NCBI GenBank assembly: GCA_018873245.2
Contig: JAEMBT020000009.1
Coordinates: forward strand, 8,511,288-8,575,287
From: Archegozetes longisetosus
Lineage: Eukaryota; Arthropoda; Arachnida; Sarcoptiformes; Trhypochthoniidae
Direction of reading: 5' to 3'
Length of the DNA stretch: 64,000 bases
The position numbers and the translations under genes are program-made. Positions 43,989-55,158 of the stretch are shown piece by piece (the first letter of the stretch is position 1; every line of letters starts with the position of its first letter). The notes beneath the pieces are model-generated. The model worked only from the letters and a program-made list of their open reading frames with translations. It ran no database searches and was not told the DNA's origin.

Positions 43989-45842
43989 TCTAAAACGAGT
44001 TGAAAAAGTTAAAAAATTACTTCAATGATTAATCACTAGATTTGTATCAAAAATCTTATTGACTCAAATATCTAAAATAGAAAAATAAAATTAAAGATTA
44101 TAGTTGATTAGATGATTTCGAAAGTTTCACTCAAATCAGATTTCAAAATCAAATTTCATGCAAAATATCTTAATTATATGATAGTAAGCAGTAAGCACGA
44201 ACCTAGATGTTGGACACCATTTTTCGAAAATGAAAAAATCAGTGGAATGAGCGAAAGGGTGATGTGCCAGCCTCACTATTTCTTATACCATTAATGGCAT
44301 TTGTACCTTGAAAAATTCATAGTCAATTTTAGGTATTTTGTTTCAATCTATATAAATCTTAAGGGTTTAAAAAATTATAACTAATTTTATATTATTCTGA
44401 AAATATTTTAAATGTACTAGTGTATTTTAAATATTCGACCAATTACGAAAATTAGCAGTAGAAAAGTTGAATTTCCATAGTTTTCTCAAAGAACTAAATA
44501 TTGTTTTTCTATAATAATGAATGAAGTAAAACATTCATTATTTGTCGAGAATCATAATTATGAATTTAAAAACTGTTATAGGATTCAAAGAAATGATAAT
44601 ACGTAAAGTAGAATACTAGTCAGTTGTATATTTTGTCGAAAAAGTTTCGATAAACCTTTGTTATGGAAAAAGTTAGTAAATACTTTTTAATACTTCAAAT
44701 TATTAAATAGAATAACCTATAACCGGATTCTGGCAAAATATATGTAACTTTTGATGGACTCAGAATACAGTGTGTGTGAATAATATTATTCCATTTTATA
44801 ACCAGTTAAATGTTTTGCATCGGTTTTGAATCAGTTGAAAGGTAAGTTTATATTTAGTTGTGAGATTGCATAGTATGAGTGAAAACACAACAAACATTTG
44901 CGAGACCTGCTTGGATCGAATGGGAAATAAGAAATTTTATATTGGGAAGGCGGAAGGTAATAAAGTTTCTGAAGACATAATGAGCCTGTTATAAGCTCTT
45001 TAATTGGTCTGCTCTATTGAATTTGACATATATATCAAAATTTGATTGAAGGTAGACATTTGAAAAGCAATAAAAAGTTCAAAAATCACTATTAAGGAAA
45101 AGTATTAAAAGTATTCGAGTGCGATCGAAATACAGCTAATCCAACTTATTTTGATGTAAAATGTCACTTTCAACATGTGTGAAATTAGAGCTTTTGAATG
45201 TGAGATTTTAAGGCATTTTCTAAATGTGTATATATTTCTTCGATCATATATTTAAATGAGCAAAGGAATCATTAACTGTTCGAATCAAGTAACTTAACTA
45301 AGCAAATATTATTATCCAGAACACATTAGTTTTAATGTTTCGTCACTTAGTTTGTTATTCAGTAAATCAAATTTATACAAAATGGTAACTTGACTCTAGT
45401 TATTGTTAAAAAATTGAGACTATTTTGGTAAACAAAAGCTCAAATGTATTTTTTTCAATAGATTAACAATAATTTGTAATTACAATTTGGTTGTCATTGT
45501 TTAAAGCTATTTAACAAGTGCTTTGTTGACTCATTCTCATGATCTTCGATTACTTCTGATCGTCTTTGAGGGAACTGTCCCTGTAGAACCAATTGGACTC
45601 TATAAAACAAAGTCTTTGTAATTATCAAATTAGCATAGAAACTAAATAAAAAGTCGATTAAAGGGTTCTTTGTATTCGAGCAGATATAAAATGCAAAAGA
45701 GTATCATTTATTATTCAACAAAAGTTGAACATTATATTTTACAATAAATTTACTATAAATTTAATTATTGAATTGTCATTGCTATTTAACAAATACTTTG
45801 TTGACTTATTCTTATTGCTCTTTCAATTACTTCTGATCGTGT
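43989..45842. other. Intergenic part of the right arm
   Basis: Mirror image of 38648-40500; no gene supported. Short open frames at 44112-44294 exist identically in both arms only because the arms are copies. Confidence 0.5.
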
Positions 45843-47081
45843 TTAAGGTTTCTGTGGGACGGGTCGTCCAAATGGCAATGATTTCAGGTTTTGTGCCAAT
45901 TTGACTCTCAATTCTTTCTGTTCTTTAAAGTCTTTTCTGATTTCGACTCCATTTTTGAAAAGCTCTTGTCTCAATTGTTTGTTCTCTTTGAAGTCGTTTC
46001 TGAGTTCTTTGCGGTTTTCGAACAGATCGACTTTCACTTCTTTCAAGTCTTTCACATCTTTTCGGATTTCTTTGTTGTTGTCACGAAGTTTTTCTTTCAA
46101 TTCGACTCTTTCTTTCTTCTCTTCTTTGATTTCTTTTCTGTTTTCTTTCAATTGTTTCTTTGCTTCTCTCAATTGTCCGAAATCTTTACGAATTTCCTTC
46201 TTGTTGTCAACGAGCTTTTCTTTCAAACCATTCAGTTCTTTGAAGTCTTTTCTGATTTCCTGACCGTTTTGTTGGAGTTTAGTTTTCAGACCAGCTCTTT
46301 GTCTGAAATCTTTTCCGATCTCTTGTCTGTTTTCCTTCAAGTCTTGTTTCAATTCTTTTCTTTCCTTCAACTCGTTCTTCAACTCGACTCGATTTTTGAA
46401 AAGTTTTTGTCGGATGTCCTTTTGTGCCTTCACGTCATTCTTGGACTCTTTCAGTTTTTGTAACAATTCTTTGCGTTCTTTAACTTCTTCTCTGATTTCT
46501 TTTCGGTTATCGGACAGTTTTGATTTGATTTGTTTGTTTTCTTTCAGATCTTTTCTGATTTCGTTTTTATTTTGAGCCAATTTGTGATTCAATTGTTTTC
46601 GTTCCTGGAACTCGTTTCTGATATCTTTTCTCTCGTTGTTCAACTTGGCCTTTAGTTGTTGGCGTTCTTTCAGTTCATTTCTGATGTCTTTCTTCTCCTC
46701 AACCACTTTGGCCTTAAGCTGTTTCTGTTCTTTCCTCTCACTCTTGATTTCTTTCTTGTTTTCTCTCAATTCGTCCTTAATTTGTTTTCGTTGCTTGAAA
46801 TCAGTTCTCAATTCCTTCTTCTCTTCGACCAACTTGTTCTTCAGTTCTTTTCTTTCTTTGAAATCTTCTTTGATTTCTTTCACGTTTTGTCCGAGTTTTT
46901 GCTTCAATTCCTTTCTGTCTTCGAAGTCTTCTTTGATTTCTTTCCTGTTTTCTCTCAAATCTCCAATAATTTCCTTTCTTTCCTTTAAGACATTCTTGAC
47001 CTGTTCTCTTCTGTCTTCTCTACGAATTGGATCTCCGAAAGCGAGTCCAATAATGGCACAAATCACCAAAACTTTCAACAT
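45843..47081 (-). CDS. Secreted 21-residue-repeat coiled protein, intact right copy
   Basis: An intact single-exon gene of 412 codons, ATG 47081 to stop at 45843. Residues 1-16 are a signal peptide (MLKVLVICAIIGLAFG). After a short start (DPIRREDRREQV) the protein consists of about 17 tandem 21-residue units, LxxNxKEIRKDFKERKxLKxK, one of them shortened to 17; it is almost entirely Lys, Glu, Arg, Asp, Asn, Gln and Leu/Ile. Hydrophobic residues at unit positions 1, 8, 12 and 18 suggest long amphipathic helices; 21 equals three heptads. It ends in a non-repeat tail LPFGRPVPQKP. No Cys. The protein is presumably exported and fibrous or mucin-like in packing, but this is inference; I recognise no family. 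TATA box 88-96 bases upstream. Confidence 0.8.
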   Translation of the reverse strand: MLKVLVICAIIGLAFGDPIRREDRREQVKNVLKERKEIIGDLRENRKEIKEDFEDRKELKQKLGQNVKEIKEDFKERKELKNKLVEEKKELRTDFKQRKQIKDELRENKKEIKSERKEQKQLKAKVVEEKKDIRNELKERQQLKAKLNNERKDIRNEFQERKQLNHKLAQNKNEIRKDLKENKQIKSKLSDNRKEIREEVKERKELLQKLKESKNDVKAQKDIRQKLFKNRVELKNELKERKELKQDLKENRQEIGKDFRQRAGLKTKLQQNGQEIRKDFKELNGLKEKLVDNKKEIRKDFGQLREAKKQLKENRKEIKEEKKERVELKEKLRDNNKEIRKDVKDLKEVKVDLFENRKELRNDFKENKQLRQELFKNGVEIRKDFKEQKELRVKLAQNLKSLPFGRPVPQKP

Positions 47082-47168
47082 TATAATCGAGTAAAACACT
47101 TAAGTCAAATAACTGTTTGTTAATATACAGAAGCGTTTTCAGTTCATATTTTGGAAGAAGTTTAAGCT

Positions 47169-47177
47169 GCTTATATA
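47169..47177 (-). promoter_or_regulatory. TATA box of the right coiled-repeat gene
   Basis: TATATAAGC located 88-96 bases before ATG 47081; the mirror image of the left-arm element. Confidence 0.6.
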
Positions 47178-47690
47178 CTGAAAATCTTCTTACTTTTGGA
47201 GTCATGTGTTTTGATAATACGACTTTGGGGAGCTGTGCGTTGATAAGACTCAGTGTTGGCCAACTTAATCTACTTAACAAAATTTTCGAATGGTTGATTT
47301 AAATTTAGAGAATTAATTACTGATGTCTATACAGATAGTCACTTTTATAGATAAATGTCTGCGGGGAATTTCGATTTATTCAGTTTGTTTTGGTCTTTTC
47401 ATTCATATCATTTATGCAGATTGTAAAATTCTCATAACTTAGTTTAACGACATCATATGTTATCGAATTGATATTACACGTTATCTGATATTATTTAATA
47501 ATGTTATTAAGAGACGAATTTTTCACTTAGTTGATTTCTCTTGGAAGTCAATGAAAGCTACACCACCGAATTAAAATACTTTGAGACCCACATGACTAAC
47601 TTCGATGTTTTGCCAAACAGTTTCATTCGAAAGATCATTAAAAGCAAATTTCCATTTGAGACTTTCAATGAAGTACTCCAAATCTATTTA

Positions 47691-48478
47691 AACTTTAATG
47701 CTTTTTATATTCCTCAGTTCAAAGTTATATTGTATTAAATCTGACATTCCAAATATTTTATCTGAATTCAACTTTTCTACCGAAAACTTTCAATAGGCGA
47801 ACCTATCAAAATTAAATTTTTTTTAATACCTAGAGCTGAGTGCTCGAAATTAATATTTTTAATAATTTGAATTTTTATTAATGATGTATTCATTTTATTT
47901 CATATTTACACTTCTATATAATGTTAAACATTGAAAGTGTAAGTTTTTGTTATTAACTTCCAAAGTGTGTTATAAGATTAAGATTTCTGAGGTTTTACTC
48001 CCATTGAAATAGTTAAATATCACATTTTAAAATTTTGACCAATATGATTGCTATAAAAATATGAAATAACCTCACTAATAATAAACCAGAAGATTAGAAG
48101 AATATTCAACATTTAAACTAATGTAATCGATTGTGTAATATATAGTTTTAATAAATGTTTGGCAAAATATGTATTAATTCTATTTACTGAATTGTCCAAC
48201 AAATAAATTTAATGTAAATTCGTACAATAAAGTAATTATAAGGGAATATGAGATAGTAAAAAGCGCCCAATGAATAGAAATATTGTACTGATTCAAAGAT
48301 ATTGTTTTTTAAAATAAAATATCGTTTATTTTTCAAAGTTCATCAAAGTGAGTAAACAAATATACCTGCTAGCACTCAAAGGGATAGTAACGTGTTATGA
48401 GTAGAAATTTTTATTGAAGAGGGCATAATAGGTAACTGTAATTACACCCAAGCAAAAATGTTCTAACATGTGTTATTG
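47691..48478. other. Intergenic, nothing recognised
   Basis: Flank just outside palindrome II. No coding or repeat structure supported. Confidence 0.4.
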
Positions 48479-48486
48479 GTCGTAAC

Positions 48487-49123
48487 TAGGGCTGGGCCGG
48501 TGCCAAAAAAAGTAGTTACCCATTACTTTACCAAAAGTAGTCAGTAGTCATGACTACTTTCCTGACTACGATTACATCAATGAGTAGTCACGGATGTTTT
48601 CAGGTAGTGACAGGTTTTTCAAAATTACTCAATTATTCATTGAATATGAGTATTTATTTAAATTTACTCACTAGAAAATGTAAAAGAAGCAATTTAATAA
48701 GATTTGTAAAATAATTGACAAGTTTTCATTAATGAAATATTACAAATAAGATTTTTTAAGGAATCACTTATTAACTGACAAGATTTATGAAGAGAATAGT
48801 AATTACTAATTGCAAAATTTTTAATAATGAGTTTTACTATCACACGAATTTAAATTTTTAATTAACGTGATCTTTATTCATTGATAAGAAAATTAGTTAT
48901 CTCCCGCGTTCATCATTGAAGCTTATACGATAATCATCATAAGTATAGCCACCTTTATAAAAATAGTCGTGACTACTCGTGATTACTTATGAGTAACCGT
49001 GAATGAAAGAGTAATCGTTAATGAGTGGCTACCGAGTATTTCATAAAGTTGGTAGTCAGTAGTCGAGTAGTCAGTAGTTACCCGACTACTAACCGACTAC
49101 TCATGGTAGTTGGCACAGCCCTA
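48487..49123. mobile_element. hAT MITE with TAGGGCTG ends and TAGTCAGTAGT repeats
   Basis: Ends TAGGGCTGGGCC and GGCACAGCCCTA are inverted, flanked by exact duplications GTCGTAAC (48479-48486 and 49124-49131), fitting nTnnnnAn. Subterminal zones are packed with GTAGTCA / TGACTAC units in both orientations. No ORF. Confidence 0.88.
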
Positions 49124-49195
49124 GTCGTAACTTCAATGATGCAACTATAGTGGATATCGTATATTAAATTATCAGCTAAATGATAAGTGATGATA

Positions 49196-49998
49196 CATAT
49201 GGTCGGGTCAGAATTATAAGGTTCTATCCATGATTTTTTGTTAAATTGAGTTATGCATATATTGTTTTAGAGTATTATCTCCTGAACATAGAACAGGAAA
49301 AATTTTCAAATATCTCAACCCGTTGGCTCACAATAACCGAAAACGTTAGCTATACAAACAGAATTTTTCGAGATTTCTCATGTTCATAGCCTAAATCACT
49401 AGAACAAATACACAAATCAATCATAATTTAAACGAATAGTGAATTTTTCATCGAAAACGTAACTCTCATTCTCTTGAAATCGATAACTTACAAAATAAAC
49501 AGCTTTTGTGAAAGCCGTATTGAATTTACATTAGGCTTGGTCTATAACTTCTTATTAAAAAGATCTTTTTGCCTTACTGAGTAATAAAATAAATTCTTCA
49601 ATTCTCTAAAAACATGAGGAATTTGATGACACAATTGAAAACTTGATTCTTCTATAAGAATGACATGATTGACCTAAATTTCACGATATTATGATTTGAG
49701 ACTAATTTTGCCATAGACTTATTATAGATAGAACCTTATAATTCTGAATTATTTTCTCAATTTCAGAGTCATAAGGTTCTATCTGAAAAATGGGAATAAT
49801 TTTTCTTTATGATATCGTTTTTTGAATTTGAAATAAAGCAAATCAATTTGTTCATTGAACAAACATTTTGTCGTAGCCAGAAAGATTTTTAAAAATATTC
49901 CACTGTTTGGCTATGAATTGATCTCAAACTTTTAAGTCGTTTTTCTCGAAACTAGGTTTTGCTGGGATAGAACCTTATAATTCGAACACGACGATATG
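49196..49998. mobile_element. TA-flanked MITE with GAATTATAAGGTTCTATCC ends
   Basis: Left GAATTATAAGGTTCTATCC (about 49211) and right complement (about 49965) form inverted ends of about 30 bases next to TA. Two further internal copies of ATAAGGTTCTATC in opposite orientations lie near 49733 and 49775. No ORF. Confidence 0.6.
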
Positions 49999-50149
49999 TC
50001 CATTATTAACAAGCTTCAACTCGCTAATCAAACAACATGAGTTTTTAATGATAAATCAGCATTAGATACTCTCAAGCAATAGCGCAATTTCAGTAAAATT
50101 CGTTACGTAGTATTTTTCAGAAGTGCAGATCTAGTGAAGGCGGCTAAAC

Positions 50150-50430
50150 TTATAGGACAGAAGTGTATAATCACAAAATAGTACATCAAGCTTGTATTCC
50201 AGAAGTGCTCTCTAATGTCAGAGTAAGGGGATTAATACTTTGTCATAAAGCGAGTTCGACACTGAAGTATTTTTTAGGTGATAAGTTGAAAACTGTACCC
50301 AATTCCTCTTATTCTCCAGATCAAATTATGTGTGGCTTCTGACTGGCGGACCCAAAAAATATCTTTGGGGAATAAGACTTAGTTCAGAGAAATAGATTGA
50401 TATGGCTATCACATCTTATTTAGAAACCAC
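50150..50430 (+). pseudogene. Mariner transposase catalytic fragment
   Basis: Plus strand reads LCHKASSTLKYFLGDKLKTVPNSSYSPDQIMCGF, the region containing the second catalytic Asp neighbourhood and the YSPD signature of mariner transposases, with a stop soon after. About 80 codons remain; no ends detected. Confidence 0.6.
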
Positions 50431-50594
50431 TCCGAAAGAGAAGTGGCAATCAACGTTTATTTTTGAAAACAAGAAAATTGAGTTAAAGCAACACTAAAAA
50501 GATTCATTCAAGAAAAAATTTTACTGATTAATTGTACATTGAATAGCTGTCATCTATATAGTACATATGTTTATATTCACCATTTGAAAGCATG

Positions 50595-51063
50595 TTAACC
50601 CTTCGAAGGAATTGTGTTTAGAATCACTTAAAGGGAAAGATGGGGTCAAAAAATCGCGGGAACTTTCATGGACGAATCTGGGCTTGTTATGCGTAGAACT
50701 CAAGGACTAAACAAAAATACCCCACTATTCCATTCACATATCGTATTGTATCCAAGTCATAACATTTGACATCACAGTTAACCCCTTTCTTATTGGATTC
50801 ATCCAAATTGCATTGAAATATATTACGAAAAAAAGTTACGTGAATAGAAAGGTGGGGTACGACACCAGACTTTGCTTTACTTATTTATTTTTAGAATTTT
50901 AATTATAAGTAATATTAAAATGACAATTATGTAGTTTTGTTAAGAAATAGTTTGTGATAGAATACAGAATTTTTTAGATTTTTTGCATTTATGGTTTGTT
51001 TTTAACAAAACTTCAAAATATTGTTAGGACAAATAAGACCCCACAGTTCCTTTGAAGGGTTAA
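50595..51063. mobile_element. piggyBac-type MITE with TTAA target sites
   Basis: TTAA at 50595-50598 and 51060-51063 borders inverted ends CCCTTCGAAGGAATTGTG and CACAGTTCCTTTGAAGGG. The ends differ from those of the 32596-34345 element, so it belongs to another piggyBac family. No ORF. Confidence 0.8.
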
Positions 51064-51780
51064 ATTATGAGTAAAATTGAGAAGTGCAAATACAACAAAG
51101 TTAGGTACACTACTAACATGCAATGCTATTGAAGTGTATAGGCCCCAATCTTAATGAAATTTTTTAAAAGTTAATATCAGTACATCTACTAAGAGTATGT
51201 AAATTAAATCTACTAAATATACATCAAATTTGGAATTCAGTACAATAATAATAATCGATAAATAAGTGGGAGAAACACAAAAGCTTAGAACATCAATTGA
51301 AGTTTAAAAATATCCTTTTAAAATATTCTAAACAATCTTGAAAACAGTCAATAAATGTTAATTTAGAACAAATTTCTCTCACATTTTCAAATTTAGTTGG
51401 ACGTTCTGATAAATGACCATTTGTATACCACTCATATGAAACCGTTTATAAAAGAGAGAGATTGCAATACATTAAAGTTCATATTTTAAAGAACTAAAAA
51501 GTTTAGTAATAACTTATAAGTATATAACTCTATGAATAAACATTCACTTAAATGTTAGAACCTTTTGATATTACACTATGTTATAGTAGATTTTATACCA
51601 ATCTCTCCCTCTTTCACAAATGCTTTCATATATTTACAAATTTTAGTGATGACATTAGGTTGTGCATAAGTGAATGAATTTTGATAACACTATCGCTATC
51701 ATTTGGATTTATATCAATAACGTCCAGTAAAACGCGATCATGTATCTTTTTGCAAAAAATCTTCTATTGCCCGAAAAAGT
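51064..51780. other. Intergenic, nothing recognised
   Basis: AT-rich spacer between a MITE and the pogo-like fossil. Confidence 0.4.
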
Positions 51781-54690
51781 ACATATCCAAAGGTTGAATC
51801 AGAGCTGTTGTCTTTGACGGTATCACTTAAATTTTGCAATCGGTTTCATATGAAAATAATCTTTTGAACATAAATTCGACTTTTTGTGCTGTCCATGAAT
51901 CTAATAATGAAAAGCAATTTTGATTTACCAGATACAGAACAACTGATATGAACGTTTTCTGATTTGAATAAACTTTGAAGTACTTGGAAACCAAATTCTC
52001 CATCATTCTTTTGTAGACACGAAAAAGATGTAATAAAAATTTTTCATCTGGACTTATTGCCGGTTGAATTGTATAGCAATTTATCATTGAATGAAGAGAC
52101 TGTGCCTGTGCTTCGACACTTCGTATTCTGACAGAGGCTAAACTTCGTCCCGAACGCATTTCATAATTGAATCCCGACTGATCGGTGTTGAAGTTGTGTA
52201 ATGGATTATAATTACTAAAACATACATTACAAGTATCAATACATTCAAATGCATTAGAAATGATGTCATCCTGTTCTTTTGTAAAAGTTTTCGATACATA
52301 TTTAGTTGATTTTCGGGAACAAATTCAGTTAGTTGATTAAAACTTTCAAACTCACCTAAAAAGTTGAAGCTTTAAAAGATATCTCCACAGCTTTCGACAA
52401 AGCTCATCTTCGAATATCATTATAACGAACACTTAAACCTTTCGAAATCGCTTTATTGAACTCCATGAAAGTATGATCCCAAATAGCTTTAAGTTTATTA
52501 ACTCTTGTCCTCAAATTTTTCAATTGTTTTCCTATCGATAAATTCGGACTAATTGGAAATAAATCGGTAACTCTGCATTTGACCTGAAGATCTCTTTACA
52601 GAATTTTTCATCTCTCCAATATTCAATAATTCTCTTTTTTGCTTCAAAGTATATTATTGTAATCCCTTAGTGCTGGTAAATTAGCTGTGTTGGCCTTTAG
52701 CCTTTATCCGCGACCAAAGCTAAGCTCAAAGCTATAAGATTTTGGTACAAGGCTTAAGGCTAAATCTCAAAGCTGATAGATTTTAAGAGAGCTAAAACTA
52801 AAACTTTGTGAATTGAAGGGAGGAAGCTGAAGGAAATGAAATCATTTGAAGATCTTATTCTCAGCTTTATTATAGATGAACAGCATTCGTTTCGAGCTAT
52901 TTAAGAAGACTTTGTGAATATACTGAGAGCACTCTCGAAAGATGTGAAGATTTCTAATCGAAAATCATTCAGAAAGTGTGCTCTAACAAAATTTGATAAT
53001 TATAAAGAAAAATTGAAAGAAGAAATACAAAAAATGAGTAATAAAATTCCTTTAACCATTGATATTAGGACATCAAACAAATTGGACTCTTTCATGTTAA
53101 TAACAGCTCATTTTACTGATGAGAATTCATAAGTCAGAACATACTAATCGACTTCCCAATCATTCCTTATCCACATAATGGTTAACTAATTATGGAAAAC
53201 TAAAAGAGGCTATAATTGAATTCAAACTCGAGTGTAAAATAATTTCGGTCATATCTGATAACGCAACTAATAACATAAATGCATTCCGAAAACTGCAAAA
53301 TTGGCTAAAAGTGTTTCCACCAAATCCATCTATTCATATTCGCTGTTTCGCGCATATAATAAACTTAGCCATAAAAAGCGAAATATCTGTATTTGAAAAA
53401 GAGTTGTTTGATTTAAAATCTTTAGTAAACTACACCAAGTCGTCAAGAAAGCAATCTGAATTATTAGCAAATCGTGAAGCTTTATGAATTGACTACTTCA
53501 AACCTATAATTAATAACAATACTAGTTGAAACTCAATACTTGAAATGCTTGATACAACACTCAAATTAAAATCTGAATTGACTTATTTATTTATAAAAAA
53601 AACTCTGATTTCAAAAATTTCAACTTTTCAGACATTGATTAAGAATATTTCAAAATAAAGAGGATTTTTTTGAAAATTTTCAAAGAAGTAACACATATTA
53701 GTTCAGGCTCAAAATATGCGAGCTGTTCAACAGTTATTCTAATTTTCGATACTTTATAGAACTATATAGATCAAAGTCAGGACATCAGTCCGAATTTAAA
53801 AAACTACAGCAAAATATCAGAGAAAACTGCTCGAGTACGAAACCATTGAAAAATGATTTTGTGTATTTTCAACTGCACTAGACTGCCATTTCAAATTGGA
53901 TCATTTTAAAGATAACGAAAAAATCTTCAAGAAGTCACATACTTTGTTATCAGAAACTTTCGAGACATACCGACAAGAATCCTATCATAAATAGACCACA
54001 ATCTGAACAAAATTTAAGTCTTAAAGATTCTATTTTTAAAAGACAAAAATTCATTTATGAAAAATCTGAAGTTGACCTTTACATCGATTCACCAATAGAA
54101 GAATTTCATACAGATCCAATAAATTGGCGGCAAATTAATAAGCAAAAATATCCTATTAATAATTTATCTACAGAGACATTTGATATACTGTCAATTCCAG
54201 TGACAAGTGTTCCTAGTGAACAAATTTTTTCTAAAGCTTATAACACTGTCTCTAATAAACGTAATCGCTTGAACGAAAATACTACTAAAGATATAATTCT
54301 ATTACAGTCTTGAAACCTGCATTGCAGTATTCATTAAAAAACTTTGTTTCTAATTTCCATTTATTAACTTAAGGCTAAAGCGAAAGCTAAAGAATTTTAC
54401 AGGACTAAAGTTATAAGCTAAAACATCGGATAACTGCAGCAGCTTAAACGCCAAATTTCATTTCAAGGTTATACCTAAAAGCTAAGGAAATTTCAAGCTT
54501 TTCAACCTTTTTACCAACACTATAATCCTGGTCATCGATGTCCTGCTCGCCATCATATTCTCGATCATATTCAGGATCAAATTTATCAAAATAGAGAGAA
54601 TCTATGCCTTCAATAATAAAACTTTGCGTTTTTGAACATGATTCAGTTATTTCTATAAATTCTACAATGCATTACTGAAATTTAAAAGGA
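51780..54690 (-). pseudogene. Pogo/Tigger-like DDE transposase fossil, split by a hAT
   Basis: On the minus strand, upstream of the inserted hAT (54690-54523) lies an acidic stretch (DPEYDREYDGEQDIDD); downstream (52660-52400) comes a DNA-binding region (AKKRIIEYWRDEKF, then LRTRVNKLKAIWDH, SVRYNDIRR) and at 52159-51827 the catalytic part (YEMRSGRSLASVRIRSVEAQ, FISVVLYLVNQ, LLDSWTAQKV). Order and spacing fit the pogo-like transposases found in many insects and other invertebrates. Several stops and frame changes make it non-functional. The 1.85-kb hAT insertion accounts for the gap. Confidence 0.6.
52668..54522 (+). mobile_element. hAT transposon carrying a broken transposase
   Basis: Ends TAGTGCTGGTAAA and TTTACCAACACTA are inverted. 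Flanks TAATCCCT (52660-52667) and TAATCCT (from 54523) agree if one C was lost. Subterminal zones contain AAGCTAAAGC-like repeats. Plus-strand coding remnants: 52880-53130 (KDVKISNRKSF), a central part with DNATNNINAFRKL and CFAHIINLAIKSEI (conserved C-x2-H), and the C-terminus near 54180-54310 (VPSEQIFSKAYNTVSNKRNRL). Multiple stops. Confidence 0.75.
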
Positions 54691-55158
54691 TTTTTAAAAA
54701 AATATTATAAATTATATATGTAAACGAATAACGTTTTTTCATATCAATTGTTTATTCAGGTAATAGGTTTTCACAAGTTTTTAGATTTATTTTATATTTA
54801 GAATAAACTTGTAAAAAGTTTCAAGTATTGACCTTTTAGGGATTAAAAAGATGAATTAAAAATTTTGAAGTCGTCAGAAGTCTGATCTCTTTCTAGTCAA
54901 TAACCTTGTATTGTACTATATTACAATCTTTTATTGCATTTATTATCCTTTATATGCAAAAATTAATCAAATGTATCTTCAGTTCAATTCAAGAAGACAA
55001 GTTGTAAACTTTAAATAAAGTTGTAGTTTAAAAAATTAAATCTAATGGTTTTACGTTTATTCGCTGATATTGGCGTCTTTAGCATTGTCGAACTCTGAGG
55101 AATTTGCTTTTAATCTTCTCAAGAAACATATAGGCAACATTTGAAGGATTAATATCAG
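54691..55158. other. Intergenic, nothing recognised
   Basis: AT-rich spacer without supported features. Confidence 0.4.

Larger units (their letters stand above)
36803..47690. repeat. Palindrome II (10.9 kb, nearly identical arms)
   Basis: Left arm 36803-42108 and right arm 42385-47690 are reverse complements over about 5.3 kb, with paired positions summing to about 84,493 throughout, so indels nearly cancel. The spacer of about 275 bases contains its own smaller inverted repeat (GCATGTGCCACTCGC near 42150 and 42265). Differences seen between arms are few: a 2-base GA indel near 37472, a T-run indel in a gene exon, and a handful of substitutions in the coiled-coil gene. Each arm carries one coiled-repeat gene and one secreted small-protein gene. 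Confidence 0.9.

Noticed and set aside
40195-44294. Matching 60-residue open frames at 40195-40377 and 44112-44294, suggesting conservation
   Set aside because: They are identical only because the palindrome arms are copies; there is no independent evidence of coding.
45891-47094. Long open frames opposite the 21-residue-repeat gene (and the mirror set at 37369-38599)
   Set aside because: They are rich in Phe/Leu/Ser/Cys because they are the complement of GAA/AAA/AGA codons; they move with the repeat and have no independent features.
47541-47738. Open frame possibly resembling a Bel/Pao gag fragment
   Set aside because: Only about 45 residues, similarity is impressionistic, and the mirror copy at the left edge is not open.
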